DNA from: Cryptomeria japonica
Lineage: Eukaryota > Streptophyta > Pinopsida > Cupressales > Cupressaceae
Length of the DNA: 64,000 bases
Direction: 5' to 3'
Assembly: GCF_030272615.1 (NCBI RefSeq)
Contig: NC_081408.1
Location: forward strand, 622,294,476 to 622,358,475
The notes beneath the pieces are model-generated. The model had not been told where the DNA came from. It did not search any database and worked only from the letters and a program-made list of their open reading frames with translations. Below, piece after piece: positions 47,382 through 59,600 of the stretch. The position numbers were made by a program, and so were the translations under genes. The stretch's first letter is position 1, and the number at the start of each line of letters is the position of its first letter.

Positions 47382-48309
47382 TGTTGGAATTCAAGAACAC
47401 TGAGAGGGGAGAGGAATTAGTGTTCTACTGGAATGTTCAATTTTAACCTTATAAAAACATGCATACACCAACTGGTATACGGGTACATATAGAATTAAAA
47501 TAATTAAAGCAACCAATAAGCCAATCACATAAATGAATATCATAACACACAGAATTATATGTGGAAAACCTCAAAGAGGAAAAAACACAGTGGGATTTAT
47601 GACCCATAATATCAATCCACTAGCCATATGAAGAGATGTTACAAAATATAAGGGCATGCACTTGCAGGAAGGCTTACATCCTAGAGCACACTACTCAATC
47701 ACAAAAGGTGCCTCACTGACTACATACAAATCCATACTACAATCCGGAGAAATGATTGAACTGCAAAGATAGCATCTTCTATTCCTGAATATAGTCCCAG
47801 TTTAGCTCTGTCTCTTCCAGTCTAAAACCCTAAAACCTTATCGAAATATCCCTTACATAAATATCCTCACATACATGATCTCTCTCATATGTTTTGCATT
47901 ACATAACATTATCCTATTCTCCTATGAATCCATTCTTAAAAATGATCTAACCAACTAACCTATATACCCTTTACAATTCAGCATGCCTTATGTCGGCTTA
48001 CAAAGATATTTACAATATGAATATACATGTTGGCTAGATAACATAAAACATGAATATCAAAAAAAATTGCTGATGTCGGATCCAAATGATGTCAGCCTCC
48101 AATACTAATAACCTGATTCTAAACCATGTCGGCATGTATTGATGGTAACCAAAGAAGTCATATCCAACCTCCTAGTACCAATGTCGGTGAAGTGTCTGTG
48201 ATATGCCTATCGATACACAACTGAACTAAAATATTAAGCCGGAACAAGTTTCCATGTGCCATCAATGACAACATATTGAAACCAACCAATTAAGTGTCAA
48301 TTGCCAACA
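47382..48309 (-). repeat. Element D 5' LTR (928 bp)
   Basis: It pairs with 41845-42776. The hairpin at 47561-47590 has the inner stem CCTC/GAGG with a TTT loop. The C-run found near other LTR ends is replaced here by a mixed CCTCTCCCCTCTCAG block on the minus strand. Confidence 0.93.
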
Positions 48310-50086
48310 ACTAGTATGAAAATATTTCACATGCAGGCTGAAATTAATGGAAAAATGACTATAGTAGTTGAAATTCTAACCGTTGAAAGATAATAAGAAC
48401 ATTTATAGAGTTGTTTCAAGTCACAAAAATGTAATTATTCAAGAGAGGTTACTAATTTGAGCTCAAGGTGAACTTGTAGTGCAATTAAGACTTTTCCACA
48501 CAAAATACAAAGAAGAGCTTATCCTTAGTAGTTGAAAAGTGTTGATACTGCATTTATTGTCCTAATTGCACAGTTTAGTTGAATTCTAAGTTGAGGAACT
48601 ATATTGAGTAGATTTTAAAGTGTGTTTGGCTAAAACCTAACTATGAGTAGTGAAACCCTAATAAACCAAAATAAGATAGAGTTTAGTACCCATCTAACCC
48701 TCACATGATAAGGCAGTTATTGTGATATTGAACCTACCCTTAATGCAGATGAAGCATGTAATGATATGGAAGTCAATGTGGATAAATATATATATTAGAT
48801 CTGGTGGTTGTCATGATAATAATGTCTCCACTAATATAGTTAACTCATGAAGGTAGCATGGTTATATTTTATGGATGATGGATGGTAAGGGATGACATCA
48901 CATAATCTAAATAGATGAGAATGCATGTGATGTTAGAATCCCCTTTCGATGAATTTAATATTTGGTTGCTTATATGAATATAAGGGTGCTTAGGTATGGT
49001 GTGTAAATATCTTGATTGTGCTTATTTGGAGATGGTCATTTAATGATACTATGATAATATTATAATGTGTAAGTTGACTAACCATGTTTTCTATGTGCTT
49101 TATTTTGGGAAATAAGCTATGATATAGGGTAACACCTTTTATGTTTGTATCCTGATTATGGTTCTTCTAGATTTATTTTGGTTTTAGTGGCATGATATCT
49201 GTTAGATGCATATATACTTAATTCATTAAATGAGAGTTTCTTATGTATAAAGGATCTATGTTGTAGGACATGACTATGTGGTGATGATTTATATTTTAAA
49301 GGACCTATTGGCAGCATTGGGGTTTATGATTATATCTATGATGTCCTACTGATGTTGATATGTTGAGGGTATAACAATGAAATATTAGGGTTTAATTCTT
49401 AAGGTTACTTTATGATTAGATGTGAGATGAAGTATTATGATATGATGTTTTATGTTCACAAGGACTTATGATGATGTTAGGGTTTTATGTTATAATCTAT
49501 TGGTGGTTGTATGTTAGATGATCTATTGTGTTATGATGTACTAACATATGTTAAAATGATTGCATATGAGAAATAATTATGATTACAAATATTATTTGTT
49601 ATATATATATATATATATATATGGATATGTATGTGTGTAGGTCCTTTGGGTTTTGTTTTGATGCAGGTACCAGGCATCAACTCCACCTAGCTTCATAGGT
49701 CTTAGCATGCCTAGCAATCTTTGGTGGTGGTAATCAAGATAGCATAAAGCCCCAAGTTGACTTAACCCTAACCATTGTCCCATATTAGGAAAATCACCTC
49801 TATTCTTGAAGTTACCTATTCGAATTTCCATGAAGGCAATGCTTGCATCCCTAAATCAGACGCTTTGGTTATGTGGTGAATGTTGTTCCTACCTTGGCTA
49901 TGTCATGAGTATCATTGTATGGTGTGTTTAATATATTAATGAGTTGCTCATATCATTTAAGGTGTAACTATTTATAATTATTAATTTGTTATTATTATTA
50001 TTATTTAACTATATGATATAAATTGATTTATATTAATATTACAATAATTTTTCTTATTTTGTAATTTATGAGCCTACTATTGTGTA
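48310..50086. other. Repeat-like spacer, not classified
   Basis: AT-rich sequence with no motif-bearing frame. A TA microsatellite lies at 49601-49621. The block near 48650-48685 (ATGAGTAGTGAAACCCTAAT) recurs near 54073. A 79-codon minus-strand frame (49831-49592) runs into the microsatellite and is probably chance. Confidence 0.45.
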
Positions 50087-50091
50087 CATAC

Positions 50092-51191
50092 TGTTAGGCC
50101 CAATATGGAAAGCTAATGTACTGAGAGGGGACGGGTGAATCAGTACTTCAAAACATTTCTTCAACAATATCTTTACTGTTATGCATAAATCGAATAGTGC
50201 AGTAACATAATATAAAACTAAAACAAATAGATAACAATCATACATGATTCACTCCATAACACATATATTTTGGTTTCACAGAAACTCTTGGTTAGAGAAC
50301 AACTGCAGTGGGGTGGCACCCACAACTTCACTACTGCAATAATAAAGAGTGCTTAGTTAGAGCTACATGTTTAGCTATTTCTGATAGCTTACCTTGTTAG
50401 GAGTAACAAGATCTGTTAGATCTACCTTGCTAAAGGATTTTACAACAATTCATCTAAATGCTGCACCTGGTTAGAGGCTTTACAATTTATAGACTTGATT
50501 AAAGTCTTTTACCCTGTTAAAGGTTTCTCTTACAACTTCAAAATATTACAATAAAATCATTACAAATATCTGCAACTTTACATCTGGAATGTTATAGAAA
50601 ATTCTATGTGCTCAGAATAAATTACCTTTCTTATAGCATACCTCGGTAACCCATATAGTAACTCAGTAAACCCTTCTGTTTACTCTGTTCTTTGACTATT
50701 CTATGAAAACCTTCTTGGTGACCTCTGTGTCTCTGTAACAGTCTTCTTACTCTCATGCACACACCTTTAACTCTTAACTCATGCTATATAAATAGATCTC
50801 TTATGACGGTGATCCAATTCATTACTTTGATCTTACAAACACGATTTATTGAATGAATAACCATGCAAAATATTTCATTGGTTAGATAACCTCAAAATCA
50901 TACACAATCTTTAAGTGCAATTTCCAATGTGATAACGGTTAGATGTGCCTCAATCTTGTAACACATTTTCATATGCATGTCCAGGTTCAATGAATCTAGT
51001 AACACGTGTCACTCGATGTGTCATCTTTGCTGCTCGGTAGACAGCTCGGTGTATACTGCGTTCTGTGACTGCTTTCTTCTATAACCGACTAGACTGTACA
51101 TACCGACTGAATATTTCGGTAATAGATAACCGACTAGAGTATATAGTATAACTTTGACATAAAACTAATGGCAATCTGATAAGTAGTAACA
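50092..51191 (-). mobile_element. Solo LTR F (1,100 bp)
   Basis: Plus-strand ends TGTTAGGCCC and AGTAGTAACA. The flanking 5-mers are CATAC (50087-50091) and TATAC (51192-51196), a target duplication one transition apart. The GAGAGGGGACGGGTGAATC block near the left end marks the LTR 3' end in minus orientation. The hairpin at 50277-50306 has the arms CAG/CTG and CTCT/AGAG. Confidence 0.85.
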
Positions 51192-51196
51192 TATAC

Positions 51197-52141
51197 ATTA
51201 TGGTGGTGGTTCAATAAATAAATATAATATTTTTATTGAATTAATATATTTTGATTAGGATGTTTTTTATGCATTGGTTTTGATTATTATATGTTAATTT
51301 TGATTGGTGGGAGTGGTTTATTCATTTTGTAAGATAATCTTTGTTTTATGAGTTAATTTCTAAAAATGTTTATCAGGGGGGTTGGTTGCACACTCATACA
51401 AGTTTTTTGGAATTATTTTAATATTGTCTTTTTCGTGGTTTTGGAGGAGATTGTTGAAGTTTGGGTGCTAGAACTTTTGGAGAGTTCAGTTTGGAAATTT
51501 GGAGTGAGCTGTGAGGCTTTTGGGAGAAGATTTTTTATTCTTCTTTAATCAATTTTTGAGATGGATTTCTTGGAGAGTGATTACTTTGATGTTTGGATGA
51601 TTGTCTGAAAATTTGGTTGTCATTCATGGATTGTTTGTTGATTGGATTCTTTGGGCTGCTCATGGATTGATTTTGTGCATTGCTCTTCTCCATTCTTCTC
51701 CATCTTTGTTGTCTCTACAGGACCTGAGGAAGGGTTTGAAACCCGAATGCTTGGTGTATGATATGTCTTTGTTGGAAAAAGAAAAAGAATGATGTTTTCA
51801 ATGCATTTGAAAGTTATTTGAAATCATTTTAATTGTTATTCAATGTGTATTGGAAATGGCATTGATCGCATACCCCTTTATTTTTGGTTAAATTTTATGA
51901 ATTGTTTTAGGGTTTTTATGCAATTGAATGAACTTGGCTTTCATTAACTTTGGAAAGTAAGGAAATGAAGTATTTAGTATAGTTATATGATGTTTGATTG
52001 TGATTTGATCTTTTGGTTGTGTGAATTAAGTTTTGTGTTGAAAACCCCTCTCCAAATTAAGTAGTTGTTTTCTAATTTATGAGTCTTGTAATCCCTTCTT
52101 TGCGTCTTGGGGACCAATTAATTAACATTTAATATCAATAC
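51197..52141. other. Unclassified sequence between LTRs
   Basis: Two plus-strand frames of about 60 codons (51366-51548, 51601-51792) are rich in hydrophobic residues, but no family is recognisable. Confidence 0.4.
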
Positions 52142-53085
52142 TGATGAAACTCAATGCATATAACAGAAAGAGAAACAAAATCCACAACACATAACACAAA
52201 GATTTGTATGTGGAAACCCTTTAAGGGGAAAAACTACGGTGGGAAACCTTACCCAAAATCAGATGATACTACTGCAGATAGTATGTGTATACAAATGGGG
52301 TTCTGCACATGCAGAAAGTCCAATCGCCTAGAGCTCACTACTCAACCACAAAATAGGAGTCACACTAACTACAATTGGATGATTAAATCCAATGATAATA
52401 TACTGCTCAAAGTAGCATCTCCAATGTTGGATTCAGTACCGGTTAAGCTCTGATAATCACCTTCAAGCCTTCCTTGAACCTTCTCTATGGTCGGCTCATG
52501 TGATCTTCAATATGCGCACATACCATGTTACAATACCATAACCATATACCATCTCTCTATTCTATTTCTTCCTTACATCATCTCACAAATGAGATTGTAC
52601 ATATATACCAAAACCCAAGACCAAATGTGTAGGTCGGCTAATTAAGAATATTACAATTAAATCAACTATAGATAAGTCAAGATGCGATGCATCATGTCAG
52701 CTTGATACAATTACAACAATATCCAATTGATTAAATCATCTCCATAACGTGTCATGCTGATCTGGAATAGATAATGCATGTTGGTCCATAACCTAGACCA
52801 ATTTGCTGGTAACAACAAATATGTCAACCCGATTAGACCAATAACCAAAATACCAAAACCAAGTGTCCAAACCATGTCTTCGACATAACCAAGTGATCTC
52901 CAGATGATAACAAGTCATCCTCAGTGTCGGTGAACAATATAACCTATCGGTGAGTGGTATACCGGTGACTGTGCATAAGTCACTGAACTTGTCAGTGAAC
53001 ATAACCAAAGATCTCCAGAAGGATGAGTGTTGATGAGTGTTGACATCAATGACAAAACCAATGCAACACATCCATAATACCAACA
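52142..53085 (-). repeat. LTR F2, solo or truncated (minus orientation)
   Basis: The right end reads CATAATACCAACA, the revcomp of a TGTTGGTATTATG start. Inside lies the GTGGAAACCC / GGGGAAAAAC hairpin (52210-52238). The left end is not certain: no C-run block and no match to the right-hand 5-mer ATAGG was found. The right part resembles the fragment at 4516-5085. Confidence 0.6.
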
Positions 53086-54278
53086 ATAGGCTACCCAATT
53101 TGGCTCCCCAACTTGACCCTTTGCAACTACATAGGGTTGGGCTCAAATATATAGTAGACACCCTCAACTACATAGCTTGAGGCTTCAATTGAACAGTTGT
53201 CAGGGCAATTGCATAAGTATTAGATTTTGGGTCTATTTTGCTTGTTAGGGTGTCTAGATGATTTCCAGAGGCATGTTATGAGGTTATTCTTAGTTATATC
53301 TATGTTTGGGGGACTATAACACCTAGTTTGAGTTGATTCATGTTTTCGTATCTTTCTCCATGAATGGTTGTGAAGAGGATTAGTTTCTATTTCACTAGAA
53401 GTGCATTCATTGATGTATCTTGTTGGATAAGGCCTAGAGACGCCATCTGTATGATTTATAATTTTGATTCTTGATTATGGACTTATGTGAGATTAATTTG
53501 AGATATCTATGCTTTTGATGTTCATCAATCTTTAAATTTAAACCTTGGGTTAGAGGTGAGTAGGTGCAAATTAAGGGGAGTGACTCTCAATGGGCGGTTG
53601 AGGCCCTAAAGTGGTTGTCAAGGTAACACGTTAAGAGTTTCATAAACAAGTGATAACCTAATGAATAAACCAGGGGTATAATATACATTAAACAACAAAA
53701 TTATGGTTCCCCATACATGGTCATGAATGCTAGTACAAACATAGGATAGCATTGGGAAGGCTTTTTGTCCTAGGGACATTGATCTAGCATGATTGGACTT
53801 CCTTGTATTTATGAAAGGGTTATTTGGTTCCACATGTGCTATCAAATGGGGGTCGAGATCTAGAGAGACTTCTAGGGTAACCCATGTTGAGGCCATGTGA
53901 TGACACTCTTCCCTAATTATATCTTAGAACCCTATCCTAAGTGGTGGTGGTAGAAGCCTCTAGTGAAACCTTGTGGTAAGTCTTGTTTGTCCATATGTGT
54001 CCCTTGTGTTTCCATGGATGTTGGTATTATCATCATAGTTTGTGTGTGTTGTGTGGGCCCTTGTGTACCTAAATATGAGTAGTGAAACCCTAATAAGCCA
54101 AAATAAATTGAAGGGTTCCCAAGAAGATGGATGAGGATCCAATCAAACAGTTGCAGGGAAAGTGGGTTCCTCACCAGGTGTATGGGCCAAGAGGTCCTAA
54201 AGATAGATTGTTGGATGCTCTCTAAAGTTAGAGGGATGCTAGGATCTCAAAGACAATATGGGACATATTTCAAAACTA
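53086..54278. other. Unclassified sequence
   Basis: No family motif is visible in any frame. Open frames on the minus strand (53896-53618, 54174-53932) have no supporting features. Confidence 0.4.
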
Positions 54279-54387
54279 GTTTTAGAAAAGGGGTTCCAAA
54301 ATCCATATGAGGAATAGTTGGGAGCTTGGTCTTGGAAAGCTCGTGGTCCCCGATGTTTTAGAAAAGGGGTTCCAAAATCCATATGAG
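54279..54387 (+). repeat. 33-bp direct repeat, two copies
   Basis: A unit beginning GTTTTAGAAAAGGGGTTCC is at 54279-54311 and again at 54355-54387, a 76-bp period. It lies just upstream of the open frame at 54383. Confidence 0.9.
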
Positions 54388-54880
54388 AATTGTTGTGCAT
54401 ATATATGATGTGGGTAAGAGGGAAATCATCACTATAGGTGGTCAACACATGTTGAAACTGAATAGGTATACCATTATAGATTTTTTTGGTCTACATAGAG
54501 CCAATCTCTCAGAGATCAATTTGAAGGAGATGGAACAAAATTACAAGGTTCATGATATTCTCTACAAGATCAAGTTGACTCTGAAGTTCAAGTGGAAGGG
54601 AAACAATATGAAGCCTATCCCAATTTCACAATTTAAGAAAGATCCTTTCTCAATTGACACATTTGAAGACTATTTTGTGAAGACAAATCATAGACTATGC
54701 CAAATTTTTGGAGAAGATGCTAGAGACAAAGATGTCAATTGACATGATATCTGTTGTTGTAGACATCCAAGATTTAATGAACAATGTTGAATTTGGCTTT
54801 TATCAACATTTGGAAGCACAAATTCATCAAATTTTTGTCAAAGAAAAGGCAAACTTAGAGAAGATTGATTTGAAATGAAG
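54383..54880 (+). pseudogene. Unrecognised protein-like frame, about 165 codons with one frameshift
   Basis: The frame from 54383 (119 codons) reads like a real protein (VHIYDVGKREIITIGGQHM, INLKEMEQNYKVHDILYKI). It stops at 54740-54742. A shifted frame continues at 54745 (ISVVVDIQDLMNNVEFGFYQ, then HQIFVKEKANLEKIDLK) and ends with TGA. Both halves are charged and helical-looking. I cannot assign a family. It ends beside solo LTR H and may be a retroelement accessory ORF. Confidence 0.45.
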
Positions 54881-54906
54881 CTCTCTTATCTATCCTCTGA
54901 TCCTAT

Positions 54907-56039
54907 TGTTAGACACAATGCACCACTGAGAGGGGGAGGGGGTGAATAATTAGTTCTCAAAACTTTTCCCTTAAGCTATCCTTTGTGAGTAACACCAGTT
55001 TGTGAATCAATAACAATGCAAACTTACCAGTTAGTAATGGGACTAACTCAAATACACACACACACAAGGAGACATAACATAACACCAACATATACGAGGA
55101 AAACCCAAGATGGGAAAAACCTCGGTGAGCAATGTTGCTAGAGTCTACTACTCCTATCCAACCTCGCAGTAAAAACATAGTTACAAAGTTTAGGGCACCA
55201 GCCCAAGGAGCACCAACCCAAGGAGCTACAACCCCTGCACCGAGTTACAACTCAGTGTTCACAATTTAAACTTCAAGTACATAAGTTGTTATCATGTTAC
55301 AAGTGAATCTTGCAACCTTTTCAAATGCCTTACTCTGTCGGTGAAATACCTTCTCTCCTTTACTAACTCACTCTTCTGCGTACTTTGCACCTGCTAGATC
55401 TACACTTCACTTCTTTGCACATCACCGGTATCATACTCTATTAGTATAAGAACTACTGGTTCTTCTCTCCAACCAGTTGAAGGCTTCAACCAGGTTAACT
55501 CTCACTCTCTTCTTGGATGCTTGTTAAGCACTTGGCTAATATTCTTCTTATTTGTAGAAGTCTTCCACTTCGCAACAATACTATATTCTTCTCTCTTCAG
55601 CAACAACAACCAGTCTCTTTGGTCTCTTTACTTATAACCCAGATTTCCCACCAAATGCCAATTCAAAATCTAGGAGGTTAGGGTTTCCTCACCATCCTTG
55701 AGGCAAATCAAATCCAATCAGATGTTGCATGATCTGATCTTTGTGACATCTGAATGCACATTTCAGCCTTAGTTGCATCTCCTCGATCACACCTTTCATT
55801 CTTGGCAATTTACTTTTTACCCTCGTAGCAAATCCTTCGGTCAATCACAAAAGATCTGTCAAGTTGTTTCCTTCATCGCCTCAATCTTCTCAATTTCTTT
55901 TAGCTAGCTCGTAATTGTCTTCTAGACCTCGAGCCTCAAACCCCTGCAATCGCTCTGCAGCAAGTCCTTGCTGGCAAATGCACACTCCAATGAGAAATTC
56001 TAGGTGATTGAAGGTATTGTCATTGATGGTAACCTTACA
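54907..56039 (-). mobile_element. Solo LTR H (1,133 bp)
   Basis: Plus-strand ends TGTTAGACAC and AACCTTACA. A 7-bp direct repeat ATCCTAT flanks it at 54900-54906 and 56040-56046. The GAGAGGGGGAGGGGGTGAAT block near the left end and the hairpin at 55095-55124 (arms CGAGG/CCTCG and CCCA/TGGG) give the minus orientation. Confidence 0.82.
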
Positions 56040-56109
56040 ATCCTATGGCACCAGCACCGACAGACTCTACACTAGCATATAGTTCACCGACAATGAAAAG
56101 ATGATTACC

Positions 56110-56646
56110 AGTACCTTGGCTGACAAGATTTTGTTTATTTTATTTTGTATTTAATTGTAAAATATTTTTGAAATCCGACAAGATGAATTGTAATAAGACT
56201 CATATAAGTATGAGATCTTGTAGATCATTTAGTAGATGTGGATATGGTTAGATTATTACAGAACTAATATGCGAATAATTAGGTAGAGTTTGGAATAAGG
56301 TTCGTGGAAATTGCATGAGCTTAAACCGGTACTGAACCTGGCATTGCAGATGTTGAACCGAAGCAGTACATGACATTGGATTTACTTAATCCATTTTGTA
56401 AGTCAGTGAGACTTTTCTTTTTGTATTTAAGCAATGAGCTTTAGGTAGTTGGCCTTCCTGCATGTGCAGGCCCCTATTGTATTAGTAATATTCACTTATT
56501 GGCCAGTGAGCGAATATTGTGGGTCACAAATCCAACCGAGGTTTTTCCCACATCAGGTTTCCTCGTTAAAAATATTATGTTATGGTGTGCTTTCTATGTT
56601 GTGGTTATTGTTCTTATTTACTGCATTAATTCTTGTTTACCCGTAC
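56110..56646 (+). repeat. Copia-type LTR fragment (plus orientation)
   Basis: It carries the LTR hairpin at 56537-56565 (outer arms CGAGG/CCTCG) and the GTCACAAATCC...TTAAAAATATTATG context seen in other LTR 3' halves. Element G begins at 56647 and interrupts it. Its left end is not resolved. Confidence 0.55.
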
Positions 56647-59600
56647 TGTTGGCATTTCAATAGAAGGAGATTGTTGATATTCATTAAGGATATTGAGAAG
56701 GTTATTGGAGATTATTGATATAACTGAAGAAGGATGATAACTATCTTTATAACATTATTTTGTCATTGATGTCAATAAATTGATTTTCTGATTCAGTATG
56801 ATGTTGCCATATCTTGAGAAGATTTGTGAGGCCCTAACCCAACTCAGTCTAGCATTTCAGTGATTTTTATGCTGAGACTATTATGGATACTTTATTTTTA
56901 TGCATTATGGATTTAGAACTTATATGATTCCATGATTTGGATAACATTGCTATATGTTGATGCTTCATTTATATGCTTTATGATATAGAACTCTACATGA
57001 TTCTAGAATAGGATAAATTTGAGATGATATATGTCATTATTGGATTTGCAGGACTTTACTATGATGATAGAAATAGGATGCATGTTTTATGTGTGGATCA
57101 AAATTATGAGAATTATGATAATTGCTTATGTGGACTTGATTGGATGTAAGATGTATTGATTTGTTTAAATGTATATTGTATGCAGAGTGTTTGATGTGTA
57201 TTCTTATTCATGTGTTTTATAATATATGAGGTTATTTGGAATTACTAATGTGTAATTGAGATGTGTAGGAAAATTATCCATGTGACCATGGAAATATATG
57301 CAGAACTAAACCTAGACCTATGTACATTCGTAAAACCAAGGTTTGTCTATTTGGAGAGACAACACCCCATTTGTATCATATTTTATTTGTGAAAGTAAAT
57401 GTGCATGTGTCTTAAATTGAATTTTGTTGATTTGTGTAAATCCAACAAGAGACAAAATTTCATGTATAATTTTGTAAAAGTATTTTTATTGTGTCACTTG
57501 ACACGTGTTGATTTATGTTTTGATTTTTGAATTGTCTCTTGGAGGGAGTTGTTTAACCATAGCTTTTTCAATTAATTTAATGTGGTTCTATATTTTTCTA
57601 GGTTAGAAAATCTTTGGGGTGGTCAACTTAGGTTTGACCCGAAAATTAACTTCAAAGGGGTTTAAAAAGGGTTAAATGGACTCCTAGGGGTAGTTTAAAG
57701 GTGTTTTCTAAAGCCCATAAGGTATACCTAAGGGTTAGCAGTAATTTTAGGCATGTGACAACTCCCATATGGTTGTTTAGTCACCCTAAAAAGTGGATTT
57801 CCTAAGTTGAGCGAAATTTGAAAATTAGAAGGCATCATCTTAGTTGTTAACTTTCCTTTTTGATGAGAGATCTCTTTTGAGCTTTTTCAGACTTTTTCCT
57901 TTTTCAATTTTAGAAACTTGTGAGAACTCTCACTGAGGTCTTTTTAGGCAGGAATGAGAGATTTTGTGGGTAATCACCCACTCTCCATTTTTGGAGACAA
58001 TGCAATTTTGAAAATAATAGATTTGGTATAGAATTTTGGCTAAGGGTAGAGAAGCAAGGAATTGTGGAATTGGGCGGCTCATCCTCAACTAATCTAGCAT
58101 ACCTTTGGGCAGTTGAAGGTTGGTTAAATTTCTCTTTGTTATGTTTTTTATATTGCATGTTATGTTGAAAAGATTTGCATGTGTGAGAAGGCTTGTTTCT
58201 TGTATTTTCCCCTATGGAAATTTATTTTGTGTTCTACATTTTACTCTTGCGTATATTTTGTGTTTTGGGAGTAACCAAGACTTCCTACTCTTGGGAGAGA
58301 GGATGGTCTTGTGGGTGGTAGAAGTTTGATAGCCCTCGAGTGAGAGGCTCTCATTAGGAGAGTCATCTCAAGGGATTCCTATGTAACCCTTGCTGCATGG
58401 CTTGTTTATGCATTTGGGGGTCATAAGGAGGGAAATAAGGCATGAATGCCTTGGGGGGCATAAGGCTATGAGGTTTTTATACTTATGATTTATCATTGTT
58501 TGCCATGAGGTGGCCTTGAGTTTACTATACTTGCAGTCTCCTTAGGGTATTTGGTCCACTACCACCTGTGTATAGACATCACATTGTGTGGTGCAGTGTA
58601 GCCCTGGGATGGGAATATGTTTGTGATTGTTTTCCCTTGTTTATTTTGTTTGCATGTGTGTAACCTATCTAGAGCTTGGTTCTCCAAGCTCGGGGGTGGC
58701 TACTAGTTAGCCTAGGCTGGGAGGTGAGCACTCCATGGTCATATCCCTTTGATTCATTTGCAGGTTGTAGGAAGAAAAGAAAAGAACCAGTAGAAGTTGC
58801 AGGATTTATGTGTTTGCAGAAAAAGATTGGGAAATGGAATAGCTTATATTTTAAGTTGCAGCAATGTAAAAGGGAAACTATATATTGTAATTACTTTGGA
58901 AAGGAAATGTGTCCATTGTTATTTAAAGTCCTCATTTATTAGAAATAAGAGATCCATTTGTAAGGTTGCTTGTAATGTATTTTAAATATACTTTGAGGAG
59001 ATACATTGTTTTTTATTAACTATTATTTTGTTGCAAAAATGAAAGGTTTATCTTGGATTAAGTTCCTATAGTTACTAAAATAATATTTTTTGTATGCATG
59101 TTGTTTTGTAAATAAGGGTTCATTTATTTCCTTATGCATTTGAAACATTGGAAAAGAAAGTATTAGAAAAGCATGAATGATAGAAAGCTAGAAATAAAAT
59201 ATTTAGTTTTGTTTATGGAAATGCAAATATAGTATATCAAAACTCTGTCATTGTTCCTTTCATTTATTTGCAGAAATTAAAATCTAAGTTTGATAGTCTA
59301 TCTAGTTCAAATAAAAATACATTTTTATAGTTGCTGTAAAAAACTTTTTAATTTTGTCATTTACTTTATGCAAAAAATAAATCTAAGGCTAAAATAGTAT
59401 ATCTATGATTTAGCAACAAGTTATTTAAATAAAATAAAATACATGGGTTTAATTCAGAATATTGTATCAATCTGTTTTAAAAGTTTAAAAAATATATATA
59501 AATTAAATGCATAGTAATGTTAGCTCTAATTTTCCTTATGCATCGAATGTATGAAAATATATACTTATAATTATATTTAAAATACATTTGTATATACAAT

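Larger units (their letters stand above)
41845..48309 (-). mobile_element. Element D: complete non-autonomous LTR retrotransposon, sister layout to element C
   Basis: LTRs at 41845-42776 and 47382-48309 have TG...CA ends and a perfect target duplication ACTAG (41840-41844 and 48310-48314). On the minus strand the primer site is at 47367-47379 and the polypurine tract ends at 42777. The internal region encodes a shortened Gag (coiled coil plus four zinc knuckles, about 47325-46250) and a long ORF2 (about 45979-43053). No protease, integrase or RT is present. Order and content equal those of element C, while the LTRs are clearly different, so this is a related but distinct family. Confidence 0.92.

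Noticed and set aside
56042-56046. A 5-bp CCTAT target duplication for LTR H
   Set aside because: It abuts the left end but not the right end. The full 7-bp ATCCTAT abuts both, so I report the 7-bp repeat.
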